Shown in pieces: positions 10,148-17,324 of a stretch of 64,000 nt of DNA. The translations under genes were made by a program, and so were the position numbers. Origin of the DNA: Chitinophagaceae bacterium (GTDB taxonomy: Bacteria; Bacteroidota; Bacteroidia; Chitinophagales; Chitinophagaceae); NCBI GenBank assembly GCA_947454155.1, contig CANGIT010000006.1:62001-126000 (forward strand), written 5' to 3'. The notes under the pieces were generated by a model that worked only from the letters and a program-made list of their open reading frames with translations, was not told the DNA's origin and ran no database searches. How positions within the stretch are numbered: the first letter of the stretch is position 1; each line of letters opens with the position of its first letter.

Positions 10148-10507
10148 TTAATATTTTTTAGACATATAGTCTGTATACTGTTGATTTTGTTTTTGCAAGG
10201 CGGTAGCCATTGGCTTATTGGAACCAATGGTTACCGGTATCAAAACGGCCTTGCTTTCGGACTGTTTGAAGAACTTTTTTTGAATGGTAGTTAATAGTTC
10301 TGGGAAAAATGAAGGCTTCCATGAGCGCAAGCCAGACAATAAATAATTATATAAACGAAACATACGGATAAGTATTAGATGATTGTAATCCGGTTTCAAT
10401 AGGAAAGACGCAAGTGTCGAATTGGAGTGGTTCTGCGGAAGTGGAGTAATTGAAGGAGAAAATCGGGATAACGCTTTGATCATCATCACCGTTTCTGAGA
10501 CAAACAT
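10148..10507 (-). CDS. hypothetical protein, 119 residues
   Basis: I do not recognise this protein. It is basic, Ser/Leu-rich and has no signal peptide or clear membrane segment. The C-terminal part (VLIPVTIGSNKPMATALQKQ) looks more protein-like than the N-terminal part, so the start may be wrong or the gene may be a decayed remnant. A terminator-like hairpin follows its stop on the same strand, and the A/T-rich gap and IS element lie just upstream. Confidence 0.3.
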   Translation of the reverse strand: MFVSETVMMIKALSRFSPSITPLPQNHSNSTLASFLLKPDYNHLILIRMFRLYNYLLSGLRSWKPSFFPELLTTIQKKFFKQSESKAVLIPVTIGSNKPMATALQKQNQQYTDYMSKKY

Positions 10508-10956
10508 AGAAAGTTCATTTTTTAAATCAAAGCTTTTTTCAAAAAAAATTCTTGTTTATTTTTTTCACCCTTGTATTTTTTATGCTCGACGGCAGATGTA
10601 AAGGGGCGAATTCTCTTACGCCAAAATCAACATCAATTAAAAATGATTAGAATACAAAATTCAATCTTACTATTTTATTTATTTTATTTAATTCAATATA
10701 TTGATTATCTACTTTTTATAAATTTTTATTTATGAACAATAATTGATTTATTTTTTCAATGAAAATTCAATGTCATTTGATACTAAAAGAGATATTTTTT
10801 TATTTTATTTTATTTTAGTTAAATTAATTTAATTAATTTATTTTCAGATAATTATACTATTTATTTAAACCTAATTATAATAGCCTTAATTAAAGAAATA
10901 AATTCTTTGCAAAAAAGTCGATTTACTAAAAATATTAACGCAATAATAATTGATGA
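10508..10956. other. very A/T-rich gap without a recognisable gene
   Basis: About 450 bases with long runs of TTTTA and AATTA words. I see no coding pattern, tRNA or clear terminator. The stretch lies between a doubtful ORF and the left end of the IS element and looks like non-coding or decayed sequence that tolerated an insertion. Confidence 0.6.
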
Positions 10957-10960
10957 AATA

Positions 10961-10985
10961 TGTAAGTATCCCTAAAAAGCAGACA
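10961..10985 (+). repeat. IS left terminal inverted repeat
   Basis: It begins TGTAAGTATCCC and ends CAGACA. It pairs with the right end after one base of offset and a few mismatches. Confidence 0.85.
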
Positions 10986-11024
10986 GTTTAAAATTAGAGT
11001 TAAACACTTAAATTTAAACTGCAA

Positions 11025-11315
11025 ATGAAAAAAACACGATTCACGGAGGCCCAGATTGTCTCCACGCTAAAAAAGCAAGAAGCTGGCATTCCTACTAAGG
11101 AGATTTGCCGGGAACTAGGCATATCAGAAGCCACCTTTTACAATTGGAAGAGCAAATACGGAGGTATGGAAGCCTCTGATGTAAAGCGCCTGAAGGATTT
11201 GGAAGAAGAAAATGCTAGGCTTAAAAAGATGTATGCTGATCAAGCCATGGACAACCAGATTCTAAGAGAGTTGTTCACAAAAAAAGGATGGACCCTGCCA
11301 CCAAAAAACAGTTGA
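11025..11315 (+). CDS. IS3-family transposase OrfA (helix-turn-helix)
   Basis: 96 residues. An N-terminal helix-turn-helix of the IS3/IS911 type (FTEAQIVSTLKKQE, EICRELGISEATFYNWKSKY) is followed by a leucine-zipper-like helix (residues ~55-85, LKDLEEENARLKKMY). It binds the IS ends and is produced alone or as the N-terminal part of the OrfAB transposase. It overlaps OrfB by 28 bases, and OrfB is in the -1 frame. Confidence 0.93.
   Translation: MKKTRFTEAQIVSTLKKQEAGIPTKEICRELGISEATFYNWKSKYGGMEASDVKRLKDLEEENARLKKMYADQAMDNQILRELFTKKGWTLPPKNS
11279..11286 (+). promoter_or_regulatory. programmed -1 frameshift site (A7 then G)
   Basis: In the OrfA frame the run reads A_AAA_AAA followed by G, a standard slippery heptamer. 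Slipping back one base enters the OrfB frame just before its ATG at 11288 and yields a fused OrfAB transposase, as is known for IS3 elements. Confidence 0.75.
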
Positions 11316-12133
11316 TTCAGGAACTGGTACACGACCAAGGTATTCCGGTGAGTAGGGCCTGTAAATTGATCTCATTGCCTCGTTCTCAGTTTTATTATTC
11401 CAGTAAAAGAGATGACGCTGAAGTAGTGGATTCATTGCAAGACTTAGCGTTTAAAAACCCTTCCTATGGCTTTAGAAAGCTGTTTGCGTATTTACGTAGA
11501 TCTGGCAAACAATGGAATCATAAGAAGGTATATAGGGTTTATAAATTACTAAAGCTGAACAAGAAACGCAGAGGTAAGCGCAGAGTTCCTGCTCGTGTTA
11601 AACAACCTCTGCAAAAGCAAACTTCAATGAATAGTAGTTGGAGTATGGATTTTATGAGCGATAGTCTTGTAGGTTGCAGAAAGTTCAGAACCTTCAACGT
11701 AATTGATGATTGCACGAGAGAAGTTCTGGCGATTGAAATAGATACTTCACTTAGTTCAAAACGAATCATTAGAACGCTTAACCGAATAATTGAATACAGA
11801 GGAATACCCAAGGCAATTAGAACAGACAACGGCCCGGAATTTACTTCTAATGATTTTGAACTTTGGTGCAAAGAACTTGGCATTCAATTGCAATTCATAC
11901 AGCCTGGTAAACCTATGCAAAATGGTTACGTGGAGCGATTTAATCGTCTCTACAGAGAAGCAATATTGGACGCTTATCTATTCTTTGATCTTGAAGAAGT
12001 AAGAAAATTAACACAGGAATGGATGGAAGAATACAACGAAAGAAGACCGCATGAGGGACTGAATAATCTAACCCCAGAAGAATGGAAACAAATGATTCAA
12101 AAAAATGAATATCTTCAATTATCCACTGTCTGA
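11288..12133 (+). CDS. IS3-family transposase OrfB (DDE integrase core)
   Basis: 281 residues. An N-terminal helix-turn-helix region with the YGFRKLFAYLRR block precedes the rve/DDE catalytic core. Catalytic residues are visible as WSMDFM, RTDNGPEF and NGYVERFNRLYREA (D, D, E). It carries out strand transfer, mostly as the OrfAB fusion made by frameshifting at the A7 run. It is full length, with no stop or frameshift in the core. Confidence 0.94.
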   Translation: MDPATKKQLIQELVHDQGIPVSRACKLISLPRSQFYYSSKRDDAEVVDSLQDLAFKNPSYGFRKLFAYLRRSGKQWNHKKVYRVYKLLKLNKKRRGKRRVPARVKQPLQKQTSMNSSWSMDFMSDSLVGCRKFRTFNVIDDCTREVLAIEIDTSLSSKRIIRTLNRIIEYRGIPKAIRTDNGPEFTSNDFELWCKELGIQLQFIQPGKPMQNGYVERFNRLYREAILDAYLFFDLEEVRKLTQEWMEEYNERRPHEGLNNLTPEEWKQMIQKNEYLQLSTV

Positions 12134-12150
12134 TTTATGGGGTACTTACA
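12127..12150 (-). repeat. IS right terminal inverted repeat
   Basis: It reads inward from TGTAAGTACCCC on the minus strand, matches the left end and is followed by the AATA target copy. The OrfB stop codon lies inside this repeat, as is common in compact IS3 elements. Confidence 0.85.
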
Positions 12151-12181
12151 AATAGCCTTCTTCAATCTGAATTTTAAGACT

Positions 12182-12189
12182 TATTTTTG
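12182..12189 (+). promoter_or_regulatory. -7-like box upstream of the LEA-type lipoprotein gene
   Basis: TATTTTTG matches the Bacteroidota -7 consensus TAnnTTTG and ends 7 bases before the ATG at 12197. No convincing -33 element is visible. It lies only about 30 bases from the IS right end, so any -33 region must be close to the IS junction. Confidence 0.4.
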
Positions 12190-12196
12190 AACGAAA

Positions 12197-12667
12197 ATGC
12201 AAAAGAAAAAAATGCAAAAAAAAATATTGGCGATGGGTTTTATTGCCATGCTCACACTACTCCTCTTAAGCTGTCAGTTCAAATCATTGGAATACCGATC
12301 TTATAAGAATCTGAAAATAGAGAAAGTCGGATTCTCGGCATCTACCTTATCCATGGAACTGGAGTATTACAATCCCAACAATTTAGGACTTACCTTAAAC
12401 CATATGGATCTGGATGTGTACATCAACGACAATTATCTGGGACATACGTCACAGACTTATCAAATCAATATCCCACGCAAAAACACCTTCTCCATCCCCA
12501 TCAAATTGCAACTGGATATGAAAAATTTGCTGAAAAATACAATTACAGGACTGCTGAATAGTGAGGTAACCATCAAAACATCAGGTTCCATACGGGTAGG
12601 GAAAGGAAAAATCCTGAAGACTTTCCCATTTGTTTACAGCACCAAAGAGAAGTTGTCGCTGTTTTAA
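12197..12667 (+). CDS. LEA type 2-like lipoprotein
   Basis: 156 residues with a lipoprotein signal (LLLLSC, Cys26). One domain of the LEA type 2/WHy kind follows: VGFSASTLSMELEYYNPNNLGLTL is the conserved start with the NPN motif, then an alternating beta pattern. Such small lipoproteins face the periplasm; their role is poorly known and often linked to stress or envelope stability. Translation could also begin at Met6. The IS element ends 46 bases upstream, so the native promoter may have been disturbed. Confidence 0.75.
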   Translation: MQKKKMQKKILAMGFIAMLTLLLLSCQFKSLEYRSYKNLKIEKVGFSASTLSMELEYYNPNNLGLTLNHMDLDVYINDNYLGHTSQTYQINIPRKNTFSIPIKLQLDMKNLLKNTITGLLNSEVTIKTSGSIRVGKGKILKTFPFVYSTKEKLSLF

Positions 12668-12680
12668 TATGCCTTAATTA

Positions 12681-13040
12681 TTACTCGGGATCAAATGGCG
12701 TGGTTTTAACCTGACAAGCTTTGGGGAGTCTGTCGTAAGCCGTTTTTTCGGCCATCACATCATCGGCATCGTAACCGATATTGGAGATATAGGTCTTTAC
12801 AAATTCAATATTCGCTCTGTCTTTATTCCAAACTACTTCTGTTGTCTTTGACTTCACATCCACTTTTATTGAAATAACACCCTCCTGCTTTCCTACCCAC
12901 ATTTCGATTCTTTTTTTGCAGTAATCGCAATGTACACCGGGTGTGGCAATGACGGCTTTGGCATTGGCTGCTGCACCTTGCGCCATTACACCCAAACTGA
13001 TCAAACCCATGAACAAGATGAACAAGATTCCTTTTTTCAT
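12681..13040 (-). CDS. secreted heavy-metal-associated (HMA) domain protein
   Basis: 119 residues with a cleavable signal peptide (~1-20) and a ferredoxin-like HMA domain. The metal-binding motif is GVHCDYCKKRIE, with the CxxC pair at Cys38 and Cys41. The second half shows the usual beta-strand and helix (TTEVVWNKDRANIEFVKTYISNIGYDADD). It probably binds copper or another soft metal in the periplasm, or serves as a chaperone. No metal transporter is next to it. It lies downstream of pyrE on the same strand with a 47-base gap and converges on the LEA-type gene. Confidence 0.8.
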   Translation of the reverse strand: MKKGILFILFMGLISLGVMAQGAAANAKAVIATPGVHCDYCKKRIEMWVGKQEGVISIKVDVKSKTTEVVWNKDRANIEFVKTYISNIGYDADDVMAEKTAYDRLPKACQVKTTPFDPE

Positions 13041-13087
13041 GATATTATTTTTTATTCGTTTAAAACTTTCGACTGATTACAACCTTA

Positions 13088-13717
13088 CTACCGGCCCCAT
13101 GTTTCTGGTTGCTGACGCCAGGCCTGCAAAGTTTCCAGCTGATCCACTGAAATCAACTTTTGAGCTACGGCCAGTTCCAGTAAAGCGCTGTAACCCGTCA
13201 ATGATTTGAGCTTAATGCCCGCCTGCTCAAACGCGGTGGCAGCCTGTGGAAACTCATAAGTAAATATAGATACCATTCCTACCACTTCAACGCCTGACTG
13301 CTGCAACACCTCGCATACCTGCAAACTGCTTTTGCCCGTAGAAATCAAATCTTCAATAACCAACACTTTTGCGCCAGCTGATAACTTGCCTTCTATCTGA
13401 TTGCCCATACCATGTTCCTTGGGCTTTGGACGGACATACACAAAAGGCAATTTAAGCTGATCTGCGGCCATAGCTCCCCATGCAATACCTGCAGTAGCTA
13501 CTCCTGCTAAAACATCCGCTTCCGGAAACTGCTCAAAAATAACACTGCACAATTCACTTTTGATAAAATCCCTGTCGTAAGGAAAGGATAATACACTACG
13601 GTTATCACAATAAATAGGGCTTTTCCATCCGCTGGCCCAGGTATAAGGGTTATCAGGACTTAATTTTACCGCGCCTACATGCAGCAATTTCGCTGCAACA
13701 GCTTTTTCATTTGTCAT
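13088..13717 (-). CDS. pyrE: orotate phosphoribosyltransferase
   Basis: 209 residues, typical length. It transfers the phosphoribosyl group of PRPP to orotate to make OMP, the fifth step of UMP synthesis, in the cytoplasm. The PRPP-binding motif VLVIEDLISTGKS lies at 118-130, and the orotate-side segments WASGWKSPIYCDNR and RPKPKEHGMGNQIEG are present. The start codon is preceded by a TAnnTTTG box at exactly 4 bases, which suggests leaderless transcription. It is divergent from the Nudix gene. pyrR and pyrB lie 1.2-2.7 kb away but in a separate unit. Confidence 0.96.
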   Translation of the reverse strand: MTNEKAVAAKLLHVGAVKLSPDNPYTWASGWKSPIYCDNRSVLSFPYDRDFIKSELCSVIFEQFPEADVLAGVATAGIAWGAMAADQLKLPFVYVRPKPKEHGMGNQIEGKLSAGAKVLVIEDLISTGKSSLQVCEVLQQSGVEVVGMVSIFTYEFPQAATAFEQAGIKLKSLTGYSALLELAVAQKLISVDQLETLQAWRQQPETWGR

Positions 13718-13721
13718 GTGC

Positions 13722-13729
13722 CAAAGATA
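13722..13729 (-). promoter_or_regulatory. -7 box of pyrE
   Basis: TATCTTTG on the minus strand is a full match to TAnnTTTG and ends 4 bases before the pyrE ATG. With usual Bacteroidota spacing, transcription would begin at or next to the ATG. No clear -33 element is seen. Confidence 0.5.
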
Positions 13730-13769
13730 ATAACTTATTGCTCCTATCTTTACGCATCAACCCGTTGTT

Positions 13770-14372
13770 ATGGAAAAAAGAATCTACGAGAATAACCATT
13801 GCATCAAGCTGACCGATAGGGAATCTTCAACGCAGCTGGAAAATTACTTTACCATCAACCATGCAGATGAACTTCTAAAAGCGCTGGCTTCCCCCTTGAG
13901 AGAAAATGATCTGATCACGCTGTTTCATCCCGATTTTACGTGGCTATGGACAAATTTTTGCAACTTTTACACCATCATTCAAGCGGCAGGCGGTTACATC
14001 GAAAATGAAAACAAAGAGAAACTTTTCATATTCAGAAGAGGCAAATGGGATCTGCCCAAAGGGAAAATGGAAGCAGGAGAAACCCCCGAAGAAGCCGCTG
14101 CAAGAGAAATTACTGAAGAAACCGGCATCGTTGCGCTTCACTTCACGCGCACAATCTGCGAGACCTACCATATCTACACCGAGAACAATAAAAAGATTTT
14201 AAAAATCAGTCACTGGTTTCATTTCCGAAGCCATTCCAATGAAATGCTTCTTCCTCAGGCTGAGGAAGATATCACCGCCATCAAATGGTTTGCAGAAAAT
14301 GAAATAAACATTCCTTTACAAAATACCTATTCCAATATTATTGAAGTAGTTAACGCTTACACTTCTAATTAA
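13770..14372 (+). CDS. Nudix hydrolase
   Basis: 200 residues with a perfect Nudix box at 98-120 (GKMEAGETPEEAAAREITEE, then TGI). The box fits GX5EX7REUXEEXGU, which binds the metal and hydrolyses nucleoside-diphosphate-linked compounds. An extra ~75-residue N-terminal segment with no recognised domain precedes it. The substrate cannot be deduced. The stop overlaps the convergent coaD stop by 4 bases. Confidence 0.9.
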   Translation: MEKRIYENNHCIKLTDRESSTQLENYFTINHADELLKALASPLRENDLITLFHPDFTWLWTNFCNFYTIIQAAGGYIENENKEKLFIFRRGKWDLPKGKMEAGETPEEAAAREITEETGIVALHFTRTICETYHIYTENNKKILKISHWFHFRSHSNEMLLPQAEEDITAIKWFAENEINIPLQNTYSNIIEVVNAYTSN

Positions 14373-14833
14373 AGTGAAGAGTGAATTTCCTGTGGCAGAT
14401 AAGATTTGATATCCCTTCCATAACGAATCATGTCTCTTACAAGCGTTGAGGAGATGGTTGAAAACGCTGGTTTGCAGCTTAAAAAAACAGTTTCAATTTC
14501 GGGGGCAGCTATTCGATTAACATCAGCTATTGCTTTTTCATAGTCCAAATCACTTCCATTTCTAATTCCTCTCACAATAAACTGAGCGCCTGTCTCTCGA
14601 CAGCAATCTACAGTCAAACCTTCGTAAGAAATCACTTTTACATTATCATGGTTACTGAAAACAGCTTTTATCCATGCTGTCCTTTGCGCTTCTGTAAACA
14701 TAGGTTGTTTACCGGAGTTGACGCCAATACCAATAACCACCTGATCAAAAAGCTTAAGGCTTCTGTGAATGACATCGATATGCCCTAAAGTAATAGGATC
14801 GAAAGTACCGGGGAATAATGCAATTTTTGACAT
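14369..14833 (-). CDS. coaD: phosphopantetheine adenylyltransferase
   Basis: 154 residues from the ATG at 14833. It adenylates 4'-phosphopantetheine to dephospho-CoA. The N terminus ALFPGTFDPITLGH holds the nucleotidyltransferase TxGH motif, and ISSTLVR near the C terminus is the second conserved block. A longer frame starts at 14965, but its extra 44 residues overlap pyrB and match nothing in the family, so the 14833 start is preferred. It lies 67 bases downstream of pyrB and is probably co-transcribed with it. Confidence 0.95.
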   Translation of the reverse strand: MSKIALFPGTFDPITLGHIDVIHRSLKLFDQVVIGIGVNSGKQPMFTEAQRTAWIKAVFSNHDNVKVISYEGLTVDCCRETGAQFIVRGIRNGSDLDYEKAIADVNRIAAPEIETVFLSCKPAFSTISSTLVRDMIRYGRDIKSYLPQEIHSSL

Positions 14834-14900
14834 ACAGAGATGAATCAAGTTGGTAAAAGTCGGATTAAAAAATGATATAACGCTCACCAAAGAAGCGATA

Positions 14901-15842
14901 TCAGTTGTGCACCAACTCTTTTTTACCGGAAAGCAGATAAAGGACAGCCATTCTAACGGCCACACCGTTTTCTACCTGGCGAAGGATTACAGAATGGCGA
15001 CTGTCGGCCACATCACTATCGATTTCCACCCCTCTGTTGATTGGACCAGGATGCATGATCACAATATCTTTTCCAATTTCATCCAATAAACGTGAGCTGA
15101 CCCCGTAAGATAAATTATACTCTCTTAATGAAGAGAACAATACCTGATTTTGCCTTTCCAGTTGAATCCGAAGAATATTGGCAACATCGCACCATTGCAG
15201 CGCCTTTCTCAAGTTGTACTCCACCTCAATACCCAATGCTTCTCGAATATATTTAGGAATCAGTGTAGGCGGTCCAGAAACTTTGACCTCCGCTCCCATT
15301 TTTTTGAGCAGATAGATATTACTGAGTGCAACCCTGGAATGCATGATATCTCCAACCAGCAAAACCTTTCTACCTTGTAACGTCCCGGTTTGTTCTATGA
15401 TTGAAAAAGCGTCGAGCAGAGCTTGCGTAGGATGTTCATTGATACCGTCACCGGCATTGACAATAGCGGTATTGGGCAAATGCTGCGCCAGAAAATGAGG
15501 CGCTCCGCTAGCATTGTGTCGCATCACCACCATATCCACTTTCATGCTTAGAATGTTATTTACCGTATCCAGCAGCGTTTCACCTTTAGAAACTGAAGAC
15601 CCTGATGCTGAAAAATTGATAGTATCTGCACTCAGCCTTTTTTCGGCCAGCTCAAAAGAAATTCTAGTCCGGGTCGAATTCTCGTAAAAAAGATTGACTA
15701 TGGTCACATCTCTTAAGGAAGGCACCTTCTTGATGGGCCTTTGTAAAACCTCTTTAAACTGTTGTGCCGTTGATAAAATAAGGGAAATGTCGGAGGGTTG
15801 AAGTTCTTTAATGCCCAGCAAATGTTTAGTGGAGAGTTGCAT
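14901..15842 (-). CDS. pyrB: aspartate carbamoyltransferase catalytic subunit
   Basis: 313 residues. It condenses carbamoyl phosphate and aspartate, the committed step of pyrimidine synthesis. Carbamoyl-phosphate-binding motif STRTR at 56-60, SSVSKGETL at 82-90 and HPTQ at 137-140 are all present. No regulatory PyrI chain is nearby. It lies 73 bases downstream of pyrR on the same strand, which suggests a pyrR-pyrB-coaD unit. Confidence 0.97.
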   Translation of the reverse strand: MQLSTKHLLGIKELQPSDISLILSTAQQFKEVLQRPIKKVPSLRDVTIVNLFYENSTRTRISFELAEKRLSADTINFSASGSSVSKGETLLDTVNNILSMKVDMVVMRHNASGAPHFLAQHLPNTAIVNAGDGINEHPTQALLDAFSIIEQTGTLQGRKVLLVGDIMHSRVALSNIYLLKKMGAEVKVSGPPTLIPKYIREALGIEVEYNLRKALQWCDVANILRIQLERQNQVLFSSLREYNLSYGVSSRLLDEIGKDIVIMHPGPINRGVEIDSDVADSRHSVILRQVENGVAVRMAVLYLLSGKKELVHN

Positions 15843-15915
15843 TAAGATGCTAAGTTATAGAAAAATGTGAATTGTACACGAATTGACTGCCAAATAAAAC
15901 AAGTTCTGCCGCTAT

Positions 15916-16425
15916 TCAATACAAAAGCGCCTGTTCAGTTTCCCAGTTCACTTTCACTTTTTGAGCAGGTGTGGTATCAATGGCAATGCCTAGATAATCG
16001 GGCTGAATAGGCAATTCTCGGTTGAACGTTCGATTGATGAGTACGCATAATTCCACCTTGCGCGGTCGTCCGAAATCTTGCAAAGCATCTAATGCAGCCC
16101 TGATGGTTCGGCCTGTATACAATACATCATCAATTAAAATCACCTTCTTGCCTTCTATAGAAAAGGTGATGGTAGTTTCTTTAGGAATATGCAATTCCTC
16201 CCTGAAATCGTCGCGATAAAAAGTGATATCCAAAAAACCCGAATTGATTGGGGTGTTGGGATGAATGGCAGCAATGGCCTCTACTATCTTCTTGGCCACA
16301 TGTGTACCTCGGGGTTGAATGCCGATAAATACGAGTGATGACAAGTCTTCTCCATTTTCCGTCAGCTGATGAGCCAGACGGTTTATGGTGAGTGATAATT
16401 GTTGGGCAGAAAGCAGTTCTTGCAT
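15916..16425 (-). CDS. pyrR: PyrR bifunctional regulator/uracil phosphoribosyltransferase
   Basis: 169 residues with the PRPP motif VILIDDVLYTGRT at 95-107 and the PyrR-type block GIQPRGTHVAKKI. In Firmicutes PyrR binds pyr mRNA and attenuates transcription; it also converts uracil to UMP. No clear attenuator hairpin is visible in the 73 bases before pyrB, so the RNA-binding role here is open. A near-match to the -7 box (TAATTTAG) ends 4 bases before the ATG. Confidence 0.93.
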   Translation of the reverse strand: MQELLSAQQLSLTINRLAHQLTENGEDLSSLVFIGIQPRGTHVAKKIVEAIAAIHPNTPINSGFLDITFYRDDFREELHIPKETTITFSIEGKKVILIDDVLYTGRTIRAALDALQDFGRPRKVELCVLINRTFNRELPIQPDYLGIAIDTTPAQKVKVNWETEQALLY

Positions 16426-16429
16426 GTTG

Positions 16430-16437
16430 CTAAATTA
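16430..16437 (-). promoter_or_regulatory. possible -7 box of pyrR
   Basis: TAATTTAG on the minus strand matches TAnnTTTG at 7 of 8 positions and has the same 4-base distance to the ATG as in pyrE, prfB and mtaB. Confidence 0.35.
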
Positions 16438-16493
16438 AAGCAATTTGAAATGAGTTGGGGTATTGAAAAATAAAACATTGACTTGTAGCCCTC

Positions 16494-16522
16494 AAAAAAA
16501 AGAGCCTGTTGATGACAAGCTC
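16494..16522 (-). terminator. intrinsic terminator downstream of the CBM48-type gene
   Basis: An 8-bp stem with one mismatch (GAGCTTGT/ACAGGCTC), a 5-base loop and eight T on the minus strand lie 24 bases past the stop at 16546. Confidence 0.8.
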
Positions 16523-16545
16523 TTTCACATATTCTACAAAGCTAT

Positions 16546-17199
16546 TTATGCTTTGATTTCTTCTTGTAATGCAGCTAATGCCTCCCATTTGTCGGCAGCA
16601 GCCAGTTTGGCTTGCTTCGACCAGGTGGTATGGAACTTTGTTTTATTGTTGAGTGAAGCTGACTCAAGAATCAGCAAAAGTTTTTTCATGGTGCATTTGC
16701 CCAAATCGTTGAAGGTCATAATGCCATCCGCCTGTAAAACGGCTTCAATCTTTTTAGTCACCCCTTTGATTTTGGTCAGATCATCAGATGCCACCTTTTC
16801 CTTTACGGCTTTTTCAGCTTTAGTGTTTTTTTCAGCTTTAGCGGCAACCACTTTTACTTTTACATTTTCTGCTTTAGGTGCTGCCACCTTAATCACTTTT
16901 TTAGGCTTTTCTGCAGCGGCAGGAATTGATACTACACAATTTTCAACAACATGCCCAAATGCATCCGCTGTTTTTTTCTCATTATCATCATTCACCCAAC
17001 GTCCGTCATTAAGCAAATATCTGTACTCATAAGTCTTTCCGGGCGTAAGCAATATTTCGGCTACCATTGATCCATCTTCAGCTTTTTCCATTTGAATCCC
17101 TTCCGCCACATTCCAATTATTAAATTCTCCCACAACAAATGCTGCTGTAGCTTCGCCTACATAATTTGATGCCAGTTTAAATGATACTTTCTTTGCCAT
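16546..17199 (-). CDS. CBM48/isoamylase-N-like domain fused to a helix-hairpin-helix-like domain
   Basis: 217 residues. Residues 1-95 form an AMPK/isoamylase early-set domain (FVVGEFNNWN, then YEYRYLLNDGRWVND), which in known proteins contacts glycogen-like glucans. An Ala/Lys/Val-rich linker (~95-138) follows, then a C-terminal helical domain starting DLTKIKGVTKKIEAVLQADG, which resembles the helix-hairpin-helix modules found beside some ribosomal and nucleic-acid proteins. There is no signal peptide, so it is cytoplasmic. The fusion suggests a small scaffold, but no enzyme motif is present and the function is unknown. A clear terminator follows. Confidence 0.75.
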   Translation of the reverse strand: MAKKVSFKLASNYVGEATAAFVVGEFNNWNVAEGIQMEKAEDGSMVAEILLTPGKTYEYRYLLNDGRWVNDDNEKKTADAFGHVVENCVVSIPAAAEKPKKVIKVAAPKAENVKVKVVAAKAEKNTKAEKAVKEKVASDDLTKIKGVTKKIEAVLQADGIMTFNDLGKCTMKKLLLILESASLNNKTKFHTTWSKQAKLAAADKWEALAALQEEIKA

Positions 17200-17324
17200 A
17201 ATTAGATAATTATTTTGTAATACTTAAATTTTCAACGCAATTGAATACTATTTTTTCAAAAAAGTAACCCATATTCATTCCACAGCTTATCAACAATCTA
17301 AAATCATTAGAAATCTTCTAATAA

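Larger units (their letters stand above)
10961..12150 (+). mobile_element. complete IS3-family insertion sequence
   Basis: The element is 1190 bp and is bounded by imperfect terminal inverted repeats (left 10961-10985, right 12127-12150) that share TGTAAGTA, CCC and CAGACA blocks. AATA directly flanks both ends (10957-10960 and 12151-12154), a plausible 4-bp target duplication. It contains the two overlapping frames typical of IS3 elements, both intact. It sits just upstream of a lipoprotein gene and reads in the same direction. Because ends, target duplication and both frames are intact, the element may be recent and still active. Confidence 0.93.

Noticed and set aside
10018..10227. Minus-strand 69-residue ORF
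   Set aside because: It overlaps the better candidate at 10148-10507 and the terminator, and shows no protein-like features.
10878..10886. AATAGCCTT also found just after the IS right end
   Set aside because: Nine bases in A/T-rich DNA can match by chance, and the 4-bp AATA duplication explains the insertion better.
14834..14965. N-terminal extension of coaD
   Set aside because: It overlaps pyrB, matches nothing in the family, and MSKIALFPGTFDP is the standard start.
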